Source: Limnoperna fortunei | Lineage: Eukaryota; Mollusca; Bivalvia; Mytilida; Modiolidae | NCBI GenBank assembly: GCA_944474755.1 | Contig: OX104111.1 | Span: 96,018,805-96,082,804 of the forward strand | DNA length: 64,000 nt | Direction: 5' to 3' | In this document: positions 1 to 10,700 of the stretch, piece after piece | How positions within the stretch are numbered: position 1 is the stretch's first letter | Layout: every line of letters begins with the position of its first letter | Notes under the pieces: generated by a model | Told to the model about the DNA's origin: nothing | What the model saw: the letters and a program-made list of their open reading frames with translations, nothing else | Database searches by the model: none | Position numbers and translations under genes: made by a program

Positions 1-71
1 ACAATACAGTTGGCCAAGGACCAATAACCAGGCCAATACAGAAATCATCATGTAATGATATCTTTATTAAT

Positions 72-178
72 TAACTAGTCCAAATATCTCAGGCCAATAC
101 AGGTTGGAATTAGGCTAATACAAGACGAATTAGGCCAATACAGGACGAATTTGGCCTATACTGCTATTTGACTAGTTA
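72..178. mobile_element. Small inverted-repeat element with internal ~20-bp repeats
   Basis: Ends TAACTAGTCCAAATAT and CTATTTGACTAGTTA are imperfect inverted copies. Between them are four degenerate tandem copies of AGGCCAATACAGGACGAATT. It looks like a short non-autonomous element left of the first GPCR A exon. Confidence 0.45.
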
Positions 179-1165
179 GTTCCGTATTGGACTGGTTCAG
201 CAAAATATATTATATTGGCAGTTTAACTGTTATTTAAGCGAATATTATATTAGTTAATTAATAATTATTTTTCTTTTATATGTATATTCATACATATTGA
301 AAAGCAAATATGAGCAATTATACGCCTTGAATTCAATTACATATATTTGTTTTCTTTCTGACATACTTGCACGATAGTAATATGACACAAAAAATCCTTT
401 GTGACACGTTTGTTTGATAACAAGGCCGTAACTACTCTTATATTTTTAGCGAGTACGAATTTAACGCCGAGCGAAGCGAGTCAAAAAAATTACGGCAGGG
501 GTGTGCTCTGGTGTTAATGGTGCAAAATCCTGCATTCACAGCATGTTCATAGTGTGTGACACATTGAAACAAACTGCTTGGAGTTATGTTTTTGAACACT
601 CTGTTTATATTTTTGATGTTATGACATGAAACTATTACGTATTGTTTTACACAGTTCCTTTTTGTTAAATTTCAATCAGTGTGATAAATACATTAACATT
701 TATAGCAATTTGAATCTGCAGATAGAACACAACTAGTCATTTTTATTGAAAGAGTATTTTGCCAATTTTTCTCTTGCCAGTTTCTTTGAATCTATTTAGA
801 ATGTTTGGTCTGCTACCATCCTTGTTGCGATGTACATTTAGCATTGCAAGAACGGTATATAACAGGGTTATAGAATTAAGACATATCATTCAGTGAAATG
901 ATGAGTATCTGAGATTCCTGGAAGAACAGAACACATTGATAAATGACCGAAATTTCCAAATGAGACTTAACATTTAAATGAACACAATGTTAGAGACAAA
1001 CTGCTAAGGACTTTCATTTTTCGATATCTATTGCTTGTAAAATAAAACGAGAAATTTTTAGTCTGGCAACTGCCTCATTTGCTTCTAGAACAAAAACAGT
1101 GTAATTTGTAAACAATTTCAAAGGTCGAACGCCAATATATAAAATATTCTTTCAGAATCACAATC
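179..1165. other. Intronic or upstream AT-rich sequence of GPCR A
   Basis: No exon recognised. A TM3 exon equivalent to 60562-60683 was looked for and not found. A GCGAAGCGAG-type fragment lies near 465-481. Confidence 0.4.
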
Positions 1166-1387
1166 TTGTTTGTTTGTTTGTTTGTATTATGTTTAAAGCC
1201 ACAGAGGAAGCCTGAGTATCCGAAAAAACCTCCGATCTTCGGTAGGAAAACTGTGAATCCTTGTCAATTAATATTGGAGTCGAGTACACCCTGCCCACAG
1301 TGAAACTCGAACTCGCAACCCCGGTGTTGACAGAACACGTGATCAATAGTAGACGAACTACCTTTACCACTCGGCCATCGAGGCCCC
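1166..1387 (-). mobile_element. tRNA-derived SINE, family 1
   Basis: Read on the minus strand it begins GGGGCCTCGATGGCCGAG, with an A-box-like TGGCCGAGTGGTAAAGGT and a B-box-like GAGTTCGAGT, followed by a unique body and a CAAACAAACA tail at 1166. The same layout and body recur at 19898-20146, 47930-48137 and 60180-60439. Confidence 0.75.
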
Positions 1388-1753
1388 GAATCACAATCTT
1401 AAAATAGAACATAACGATATCCGGCTGTTTTGCAATAAATTAATTGTCAACCACATGCAGCTAAAGTCTATTGTTTACTGTCTGCAATCAACAAATAAGC
1501 CTCATTTACATAGTATGCAGGTTCAATTACAATGAGTTGCTTAATTCTCTGCAGAAATCTGCGATGAATTTTAAAATCTCACGCTGCTGGTTTTCAAGAT
1601 ATGCAAAGAAATTCATTTTATATTGCGGCAAAAGCAACAATGCACTTTTATTTCAATGGAAGCCATACAACCTCCAAGGATTTCACGACTGACAAGGGTT
1701 AATATATTAGAACGATTGATACGCATTATAAAGTCTGTTTCATTACTTTCCAG

Positions 1754-1877
1754 ATATTATGCAATATTACATCCGGTTAAAGCTAAATACGTCTGTACTG
1801 TTGGAAGAGCAAAGAAAGTGATTTGTGTTCTGTGGGTAGCATCGTTCGTGTTAGCCTGTCCCATTATATATGGAAGG
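1754..1877 (+). CDS. GPCR A exon: TM3 end to TM4
   Basis: The acceptor CTTTCCAG ends at 1753 and the donor GTAAGC starts at 1878. The exon is 124 nt: its first base completes a split Arg codon (AG+A) and it ends on a whole codon. It encodes YYAILHPVKAKYVCT followed by a TM4 helix ending CPIIYGR. It is the exact structural counterpart of 62693-62816 in copy B. Confidence 0.93.
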
Positions 1878-4800
1878 GTAAGCTTTAGTTGCTGTGTCTA
1901 AACTACTTGTGTTGCATGAATGTGATTATAAATACGACATAAACTTATATAGATTTTCTATAAAAACGTTCGATATGAAAACTGTTAAAGTAATAGATGG
2001 TTATAGATTGTGAATACTCTTTGGAAGTCAAGTTAGGCCCCTGGCATGGACCATAGTCCACCATTTATATATTTCAATAACGAGGATGCGCAGGATAGCG
2101 TCTTCAAAAGTCCCTATATAAATCTTCACATTTTTCCAGTTTCAATCTAGTTTTAACGTGTTGTTCTAGATATAACTGAAATAATTCTTTCTTGAAGTAA
2201 AACAACCAATCAATTAACCGAAAACATGTTATAGTTTGTCTACCCGAATATAAACAAACAAAAAAACGTTAACATACTGGAACGGACTCAACCCACGGAG
2301 CTACCCAGCGCGTCCCCAGGTGGCGCATATGTGAAGCTTCATCGTTATCGGGATTACGAGGTAACAATACGGGAAGCATTTCTGATTTATTACTTGATAA
2401 TTTGTTTTTGTCCTGAATATTGCTCCAAAGACAATAAGCAACATTCACTATCAAAATTTTCGCTACATGTTTTTGTTGTTATTACTGGACATATTTTATC
2501 TATATGCTTGAATAAATTAATCAGGCTTCGATATTTACTTATATTTTCAGCAATACAAAGTGGTCGGTATAAAGCGAAAAGCCACGTGGTGCGTACAAAC
2601 CTGGAACTCGTATGCTATGTCAGTAGCATATGAAATTTACATGATGTACATCATGTTACTAGTTCCTGTTATCATCATGACGTTTGCCTACGTCAATATA
2701 TGTCTAGAGTTATGGCACATTACGTCATTACAGCACGGAAAACACAACAGGTACACAATTACGCTGTAGTCTTAAACAATAATCTTGTCTGTTAATTGTG
2801 ATTATTTTATAAATTTTTGGTGTACACACGTTGTTTCTCAAGTAAAAACAATTAAAATCAGCTTTCTAGTTTCGTTTACATTGGAGAAAAATTAGTTATT
2901 TTTTATAATAATAAAATTATTATTGTGAATGCGATTACATTTTGAAATGTACTTTTTATTGATTGTCTATTAGGTCATTGATTTTCCTATTTTGCCTGAT
3001 TTTTATATTTCCATTTTTTCATTTCTCCTTTTCCTGCTGACTTTCCGCTTTGTACATGTTTTATTAAATTATCGTATTGTGTTTGTTTTGAGGAAAACTG
3101 TTGTTTGTACAACAGTATATTGTTTGGAAAAACTAAGCTGAAAAGATCTAAATATTCTTCTACAGGGAAAAACGCATGTTCTTGTCTTTATCGCTTTTGC
3201 AATGTGTTTTGTTTTTATCTGCTTTATGTTTCCAAATGTGTATTCTTAGATTCTATTTCCGATTAAGGAAGTTAATTTATACAAACAATTTCATGTTATT
3301 AAATGGTACCTGAAGAAATTGCTTGATTCAATGAAAGAAACAATTTTTCCTTGAATGACAACAAAGCGATATCCTTTCCAGAAGATAGAGAATAATTGAA
3401 TAAATGTAAAGTACATTTACTTAACCAACATTGCATCATGATCATTAATAGCTTATTTCTCTTTGTTCTCCATCTAAGATGACAAACTTAAAAGTTATAT
3501 TGGTCATACCACGACTTGTTTCCAAAGGGAATTTTTTATTATCTATACCGTTACTCGGTTAAAGTATACCTTCACTGTCTTTAGTAGCTTTAGGCCAAAT
3601 TTTACTGCCGCAGTAATCAGATTTTAGTTTTGTGATTTATCGTATGATCTCGCCAAAAACGTACGATTATTCGATCTAAATTTACATAATCGAGCTATAT
3701 ATACGTTTTTCTTAGCACTGCTTATTAGAGAATGTTTTTTTTTCGTTATGTCCTTGCCCTATTTTTTATAACACATTTAAGTTTTAAGCGTTGTTCAAGC
3801 TTTTTATTACTTTTATCCCATAACTACAAATTTTGCAGTGGCAATCAAATAGCTTCTGCTCGCCAATCTACTTTTATGAACATAAACTCCTTGAATGCCT
3901 CTAAAGAACAATAAAATGTCAGCAGCTATACAGATCATGTCTTGTCACCGAATAAGTGTATCTACTCTAAAATTGAAAACGCCCCCGATACACGCAAGTG
4001 GGCCCCTTGTCTGGAATTTCTTCGTGTAACCAGGCGCGTAGCTGCCTATACGCGAGTACGCAGCTGAATCCACATTATTTTGACAAAAAAAAATTTTTTT
4101 TGAAATAAACGAAAGTAAAGCTATTCATCTCCATTTTTATGCTAAAATAAATGGATTTTCGTTGGTCAAGAAAGCTCTCCGGAGGCCCCAAAACGCACCA
4201 AATTGCACCATTTATTTCAAAATTTTCAGGGGGAGGCATGCCCCCTGACCCCCCTAGATTATTTTGAATCCACATTCTTTATAGGCTAGCTACGCGCCTG
4301 GTAACTCCTGTTGTTTTGGTTAACTGTTAAGTATATGTGTTTATCTGAATTGGGGTTTACATATGCCCATTAACTTTTGTCTCTTTTTTGGGCTGTCAGT
4401 TTCATTACTCAATTTTCTTTAATTTTGAGAAACTATCTAAATAAACATTAAACATGTGCAATCACTTTATTTTTGCTAATTAAGTAAATAATTAATAATT
4501 CTAATACGATATGCGAACAATGGATCCCTGGTATTTTGTTGTTACTCTTAGGTTCTCAATGTCCAGCCAATGTACTAAGAACGAAATTGTTAACGTATAA
4601 TAAATAAGGAGAACATCTATTGTTTTTATAATACAACGTAAATTTAATTACAGATTGAGTGTATAATTATTTGAAGTGTTAAATTGATTCATTTTTGGAG
4701 ACAAATGCCTAGTGTTAGAAGCGAGTCGAACATATTTACTTAAAATTTCGTTTTATTTCAGATTAACGTTATCAAATGGGTCGACAGACACGGAAAGTTC

Positions 4801-6583
4801 ACCATACTGCGTACCTCGAAAATCTCGTGATGACAACAAAAGTAAAAAACAGGTATACTGAGAAAAAACTATTAAACGTTCTCTCATATTAGTTTTTTTT
4901 TTCTTTACTGTTCTATAGAATTAACTCTATATTTGTTGTCTTTAAATTGTTGGCAATCAAAAACCACTCACCAAAACTTTCTGTTCTGTTCCATTGATAA
5001 ATTAACGGTATTTAAAGGTATTGCATTTTAGCGTTTAGCAAGGAAATCCTTAAGTAATTCCTTCAATAATTTCCTAAACGGACACTATCGACATTTATAA
5101 ACAAATTAGCATTAACTTTAATTTACTAACATTTAAACTACCCCCCATGAAGAGGTACTTAGTTGAGTAGATTATTGTTTTACACAGAAAATCTTATTAG
5201 CTTTGAATAATAGTTGTTTTGTCCTTGACGACATTCTGACCTAATTGGTATTTACATATATCGTCTACATTATTGCAAAAGGAGTTTCAATCTTTAATGT
5301 GTTATTAATAGTTGATAACATTGTATAAAATACTATTAATTGGTGCAACGTGGTTTATAGGGAATTAATATTTTATTTTATCATCATAAGAGTTTATTGA
5401 CATAAAACTTGGACTGAGTAAACACAATTTTTAAAAAATCTTTATTTTTCCTATAGGGCAAGTGGTTTCTAAGACTATTTATTTCACATTTCATATATGT
5501 TCTGTTAAATTTATACAAAAACAAACGCGATTATATTTTTTTACAGTTTCATTTATGATTAATTACAAAAAGGTAGAAAATTGCTCGCTCAACATTCTTA
5601 CCTACTTGCTTATATTAAAACCAACACGAAGTAAATAGTTCCTTGTGTTTTAAAATACAATCTCAAATACAATAAGACTTTAGCTTTTTCATAACTACCA
5701 TAGCCACATTCAAAATTTTTAGTCGTTCATTGGCTATAGATCCAAACTCAAACTCAACTAAGATGTGTTTGAGGTACTGGGTCCAGCTGAATGTTTGTTT
5801 GAGCAATATCTTTAATAAGAACAATACGTATTGGGAGATAACCATGCAGGTATCAATTGACGATTTGATGGTCAAAAACTGACGGGTATTTGCGACCATC
5901 AAATCGACAACTGATGCCGGCAAATCTTCAAATACAATACGGTTATCTTCATTCTAATGCTACGGCAATAAAAAGTCAATTAACCGAATAAAATGGTCAT
6001 TTTTTGTTTACAGAAATAATGCCTGCGCTTGGTTTAACTAATGACGGTTTGACTCCATAAAATTATTCACGCTGTCCAATCAGAATTGACGTTACATTAA
6101 GAATTGCATAAATGCATAAAAGTTAATTTGTTGCTTGATTCTACTTTTTCATATTTTCTATATAAATCTTATTTTTAACAGGTTATAAAAATGTTAGTTC
6201 TGGTCATCGTCATTTTTATCATCTGCTGGGCGCCATTACAGATCAACAATGTTTTAGTTGGGTTTGCGGTTTTACCAGAACTACATATGGATCATCATAA
6301 ACATATTCGTGAAGCATTTTACATTATGGCGTATGCTAATAGTAGTATTAATCCTATAATTTACACATTTATGTCGAAAAAGTTTAAAGAAACTTTCAAA
6401 AAGACACTATGCTCATGTCTTTTGAGCAGGAGCGCAAGCAGACGATCGCAAACGTATCGATATACAACAGAACTAAGAGACGATGGAAGTAAAACCTGTC
6501 ACACGTCACTTGTTGCTCACAAAAATTTAATAGAAATGAATTCATATGGATCTCACCGATCGCAAAGTCCTTCTCATGTTTAG
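1754..6583 (+). CDS. Class A GPCR copy A, 3' part (TM4 to C-terminus), peptide-receptor-like
   Basis: Seven-transmembrane receptor of the rhodopsin class, probably for a neuropeptide. Four exons join in frame (1754-1877, 2551-2750, 4762-4852, 6182-6583; 817 nt), each bounded by AG/GT. They encode the residues after the E/DR position of TM3 to the stop. Visible features are YYAILHP, TM4 with the conserved Trp, an extracellular-loop-2 Cys (ATWCVQTW), TM5 (LLVPVIIMTFAY), a basic loop 3, TM6 with CWAP, TM7 with NSSINPIIY (NPxxY), and a Cys pair after helix 8 (LCSCLL) that could be palmitoylated. The exons for TM1-3 must lie left of the window. Family knowledge suggests peptide receptors (QRFP-, CCK- or orphan-like), but no subfamily can be assigned. 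AATAAA at 6738-6743 is a candidate polyadenylation signal. The GPCR call is secure; the ligand is unknown. Confidence 0.93.
1878..2550 (+). other. GPCR A intron between TM4 and TM5 exons
   Basis: A 673-nt GT-AG intron. Positions 2277-2330 hold a reverse-oriented fragment of the repeat also seen at 62150-62285 (GGAGCTACCCAGCGCGTCCC against its complement). Confidence 0.6.
2551..2750 (+). CDS. GPCR A exon: extracellular loop 2 and TM5
   Basis: The acceptor ATTTTCAG ends at 2550 and the donor GTACAC starts at 2751; the exon is 200 nt. It carries the loop-2 Cys in ATWCVQTW and TM5 with the conserved Pro (LLVPVIIMTFAY), then the start of intracellular loop 3. It ends with two bases of a split Arg codon. 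Confidence 0.93.
4031..4300. mobile_element. MITE with CAGGCGCGTAGC ends
   Basis: Terminal inverted repeats CAGGCGCGTAGCT..CCTATA (~20 bp) enclose 270 bp; GTAAC occurs directly outside both ends (4026-4030, 4301-4305), a plausible 5-bp target duplication. It lies in the intron before the loop 3 exon of GPCR A. CAGGSGCGTAGC ends are widespread in invertebrate DNA transposons. Confidence 0.7.
4762..4852 (+). CDS. GPCR A exon: intracellular loop 3
   Basis: The acceptor TTTATTTCAG ends at 4761 and the donor GTATAC starts at 4853. This 91-nt exon completes the split Arg and adds 30 hydrophilic residues rich in Ser, Lys and Asp, as expected for the G-protein-facing third loop. The frame runs without a break into the next exon. 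Confidence 0.85.
5840..5955. mobile_element. Intronic hairpin MITE
   Basis: CGATTTGATGGTC (5861-5873) and its perfect complement (5894-5906) form a 13-bp stem. Outer arms with AGATAACC and GGTTATCT extend the symmetry. It lies in the GPCR A intron before the TM6 exon. No coding capacity. Confidence 0.5.
6182..6583 (+). CDS. GPCR A last exon: TM6, TM7, C-tail
   Basis: The acceptor TTTTTAACAG ends at 6181; the stop TAG is at 6581-6583. The exon encodes VIKMLVLV..FIICWAP (TM6), then AYANSSINPIIYTFMSKKF (TM7 NPxxY into helix 8), LCSCLL, and a ~55-residue Ser/Arg-rich tail. It is the most diagnostic GPCR exon in the window. Confidence 0.95.
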   Translation, partial: VIKMLVLVIVIFIICWAPLQINNVLVGFAVLPELHMDHHKHIREAFYIMAYANSSINPIIYTFMSKKFKETFKKTLCSCLLSRSASRRSQTYRYTTELRDDGSKTCHTSLVAHKNLIEMNSYGSHRSQSPSHV

Positions 6584-6737
6584 GCAATGCATACATACTG
6601 TCAGTATTATCTAACAGAAATGAACAGTGATACGTGACACTACAACACAATAAGGATTTTATCCAAGGCCTTTTAACTGTGCTATATTTAATGTAATATC
6701 CCTTGCAATGCTGCCTTAATACAGAGAACGAAATAGA

Positions 6738-6743
6738 AATAAA
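6738..6743 (+). promoter_or_regulatory. Candidate polyadenylation signal of GPCR A
   Basis: AATAAA lies 155 nt after the stop codon of the last exon. A second AATAAA is at 6779-6784. Either fits 3'-end formation; transcript ends are needed to choose. Confidence 0.35.
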
Positions 6744-7666
6744 GACAGGACGTTAAACAGCAAGAAAATACAAGACGTAAATAAAATGTCATAAAAGATA
6801 CCAAGATATTAATACTATCAATCAATTTAAAAGCGGACATCAACGGAATGATCGGAAAAATAAAACAGCAATAGACGTCATTTTAACTCGTTTGCTAACG
6901 ATTAACGGATAAAAAGTTCATTTCAAAGTATAAAGGTTAATCGCCTCGAAGAGTGACTGTCTCTTGATGTCAGTTTAATACATGAAAGATGTAATGGCAG
7001 TTAGAGAAATAATGTATCTTGTAAAGTTTTTGTTGGCATTAATTTTTGAATTGCATTACATGTTTTTATTTGTACTGTAATCGAATCCTAATCCTAGAAA
7101 GATACATGAGTATTCTATTTAAACGAGGACTCGTATGTTTACTTCAATAATGTGATGGATATAATTATATGTTACTGCTATTTTAACACATTATTTCAAA
7201 GAGTAACTACACACGTTAATGTAGGAACGAGTTAGATTAAAAGGTCGCACCGTTTAGTTTGTCTGAATATTTAAGAGATAGAATCACAATAAGTCTTCAG
7301 TTTCCAAATAGCACCATTAAATCGAAAGTATGTTCATCCTCACTTAATACAAACTTGACTTGTATTACGGACATTATGCATCCCAAAATAAAATTTATCT
7401 CTTATCTTATTCTAACATGAAACACTTTTCATGTTATTTAAGTTTTGCATTAGCTAAAAATAATAATAGCAGTGTCATCACTTAGTTACGATACCTGGCT
7501 GCAAATAACGTCCAAAACTGTGCTTAATACAACCTACAGAGACCGTTTGCATGACAATGAACACAAAAGAGAAGATATTATACTCTATTGAGACAGTTTA
7601 TATACACATTTCAGGAAATTATTGGTCAATGCTGTTGTTATTCACAGGGACTTGTGCCATCTTCAG

Positions 7667-7745
7667 TGCAATACTACAACCTATTTACATTAAACACTAC
7701 ACTTGTACAGCAATGTTTTTTTTATGTTTTCCAATAGTGGGGCAG
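7667..7745 (+). pseudogene. Possible relic of a TM4 GPCR exon
   Basis: A 79-nt stretch sits between CTTCAG and CAG|GTGTAT. Read in the phase used by the two real TM4 exons, it gives a split codon, then AILQPIYIKHYTCT, then FLCFPIVGQ at the donor. This resembles AILHPVKAKYVCT and CPIIYGR of copy A, with exactly 45 nt missing from the middle. It could be a decayed duplicate exon. The match is short and no neighbouring TM3 or TM5 exon was seen, so chance remains possible. Confidence 0.3.
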
Positions 7746-10700
7746 GTGTATTTAAGCACTATATCAAGTTAACAAACAATAAATAAATGGAAATAAAATT
7801 AGAAGAATTGCCAAAGAAGTGGTTGCGTGATGCATATTCCTCCGTAGTCCTTCAATGAACTCAGCTTTGTAAGTGTTTAAAAACAAGTCACAGTGGCTGA
7901 CGGGAACCCACGGGTATGCTGATTATATGCTGAAAACAAACGCGTCCTCCAAACAATTATGTTGTAAAATCAATTTGTCAAAAGTCTATCTAACTATTTT
8001 ATCTAAAAGTAATATTGTTTCTTTGTAATTATTGATGACAAAGAAAATAATAACATGACAAATTACCAGGTTTTTATTTTATTCCGTTTTTTTTTTAAAA
8101 TAGCGTTACCGTCGGTGGGTGGTATATTTTACTTACCAAATTTAATACTCCAAGTTAAGCATGTTTTAAACACATTGTAATATATGCTGATATTTCCTTC
8201 CTTTAAGACTATACACGTTTCAATAATGCTTTTGGGGAGAATGCGACGCACCATACTAAGCCTAGAGGAATTATGTGGTACCTCAAAAAATAAAACCTTC
8301 AAAGAAATCATTTTTACAGCTGTGTTTGATGATTTTGCAGACAAGTAATAATTGCTGTCAATCGTCGACGCATTCAATCGAATTAAATGTTGAATGAATT
8401 ATTGTGGTCATTTGTCCATTTGTCATTTATTCACTTGTAACAAAAAATAACAAATACATATTCTTTATTAAAACTTGCACAGATCTAAATGAACTACAGC
8501 TGCTATGTTTTTCTCTTATACAATTTTACTTGTAACTGTTAGTTTGCACAATCCATTTATGTTCCTCCAAAAGAATTCTTAAGGGACATTTGAACTTTGA
8601 ACTGCAAATGTATGAAAGTCCTCAACTCATTGATACAAAAGAAACAAAACACAAAACTAAACGCATTCTTTATTATGCACTGTTGATGTGAGCAGCTACT
8701 TGTATTTATTTTCCCCTAAAGACAGGTTATTGAAATATAAAAGTCAGTAGTCTCAACTAAAACACGGTAAAAGTGACGTCTTGTTAGCAACTCCTATATA
8801 TTTTTGGAATTAAAACAAATAACTTTAAAATGAAATGTTGATGTTTATAGAATTTTTTTCTCTAAATGAAATTTAATTAAAAAAATAATAATTTTCAACT
8901 TAACAGTGTTGACTTCTCTTTTTTAATACAATACATGTAGGAAGAAATTGAACCAAACTTGCATAAATCCATGATCATAAATGGTTACTATGGACCAAAA
9001 GTTTAAGGCAAATCGTCCCATTTATATTCGTGAAATGATTGTGCACCTGGTGTTTTCACTATTAAAAAGCTGAAAGGAAAATGACATTTGTTTTCAACTA
9101 TTTCATCGTAATTTTAAGAAATGTTTAACTCGTCTTCATGTTTGTTATTTTTCGGTAGGTATTTTATCTAAAGGGTTATTTTCTTTCTTTGCTACTTTCT
9201 TATTAAAATAAACAAATGTATGTCATAGAATTCAAATACCACAAAACAACAGAATCAGCGTAAACTCTTTGCTATAATATTACGCAACAAAGTATTAATA
9301 TTTCCTGACGTTTTCCATCCAAATTGATCAATATCAGTAACATATGATTGGACAAAAGGTGACTTAACATCATATACCAACACGTTTGGTATACGTTTTA
9401 TAAAAGCTGAATCTATTATGTGAATAAGATTCAATCTTAATTACAAGCTTTTTTTTTTTCAATTAAAAACTAATATCTTAAGTACCCACATTCAATCGAC
9501 ATTACACGCCTATTAGAAGACCGTGAAGGTTTTGGCATATAAATTTAGTATAATTAACATTTGATACTAAATTTTGATTACATCCACAAAGAACAAATAT
9601 GCGTTCATGGTACAGTACACAGTTTTGTTTGTTGGTATCTTTTATAACCATAATTAAAATGTTTACAATATACTGTTTATACCTCATAGTAATTCGAAGG
9701 GAAGAACAAATATTTAAATTCCGCCATTTTCACACCTTCTGTAAACAAAAAAAATATAATTAAATATTTGTCTTTATTTTTTCTTAATCTACTGTTTGTG
9801 AATTTGTCAGTTGTTTACATGAGCGAACAGGTTTAGAAATTATTCGATCGGTTGATTTATGGTAATAAAAGTCTGCACAAAACATGATAATGAATTTTAA
9901 CTTCAAGAGTTTTATCGACAATAAACATCTTATGTGATCTTTACAAGCGTTTCACTTTAAAAGTCTCAACGTCAGATCAAACAATATGGAGTCATCAGTT
10001 AGTTTCTTCAGGCAAACTCGGGTAAAAACTAGCTTTTTTTAAACAAAATTCGCGATGCGATTATTACTGTTATGTAGAACACGATGAGATAATGTATATG
10101 AAAAGATATTCCATTGTAAACATAGTTGAATTCGAATTTACTATTTGAGTTCATCAGTTGTCTTTAATAGAGTAGTCTTCAGTACGTCATGCAACGGAAA
10201 ACATTATTAAATCATAATATGTACTATAAAGATGACAAATGTGGAAAATGCATCCATGCATCAGAACTCACAATATGAAGGCCACGCAAAAGATATAAAG
10301 GAAAAAACTCCTACAAAGATAGAAATGAAACCAGATGCACCAATATGGTAAGCCTTCCACGTTTTATGGTATAAGAGTAAAGCAATTCATATGCCTTAAC
10401 TAGAAATATAGAAAAAAATAGTGAACAGTTGATATTTAATAACGTTCCATTTACTGCAAATGACACTAGCGGCGAGTGAAACATAACGTAATCTGTTACT
10501 TCAACAAAAAAGAATTATTTATGATGATTTCAGTCAAGATTCACTTAAATATTTTTTAAAGGTTCTTAAATTAAAGCAAGAAATGTATTCATAAGTGACT
10601 GCTATGAAAACTTGACAACGTCAGGTAAATATGAAATATTTAAATAGTTTGAGTTTGTCAACCTCAAAGGATTGATTCATCGATTAAATGATAGCGTAAC

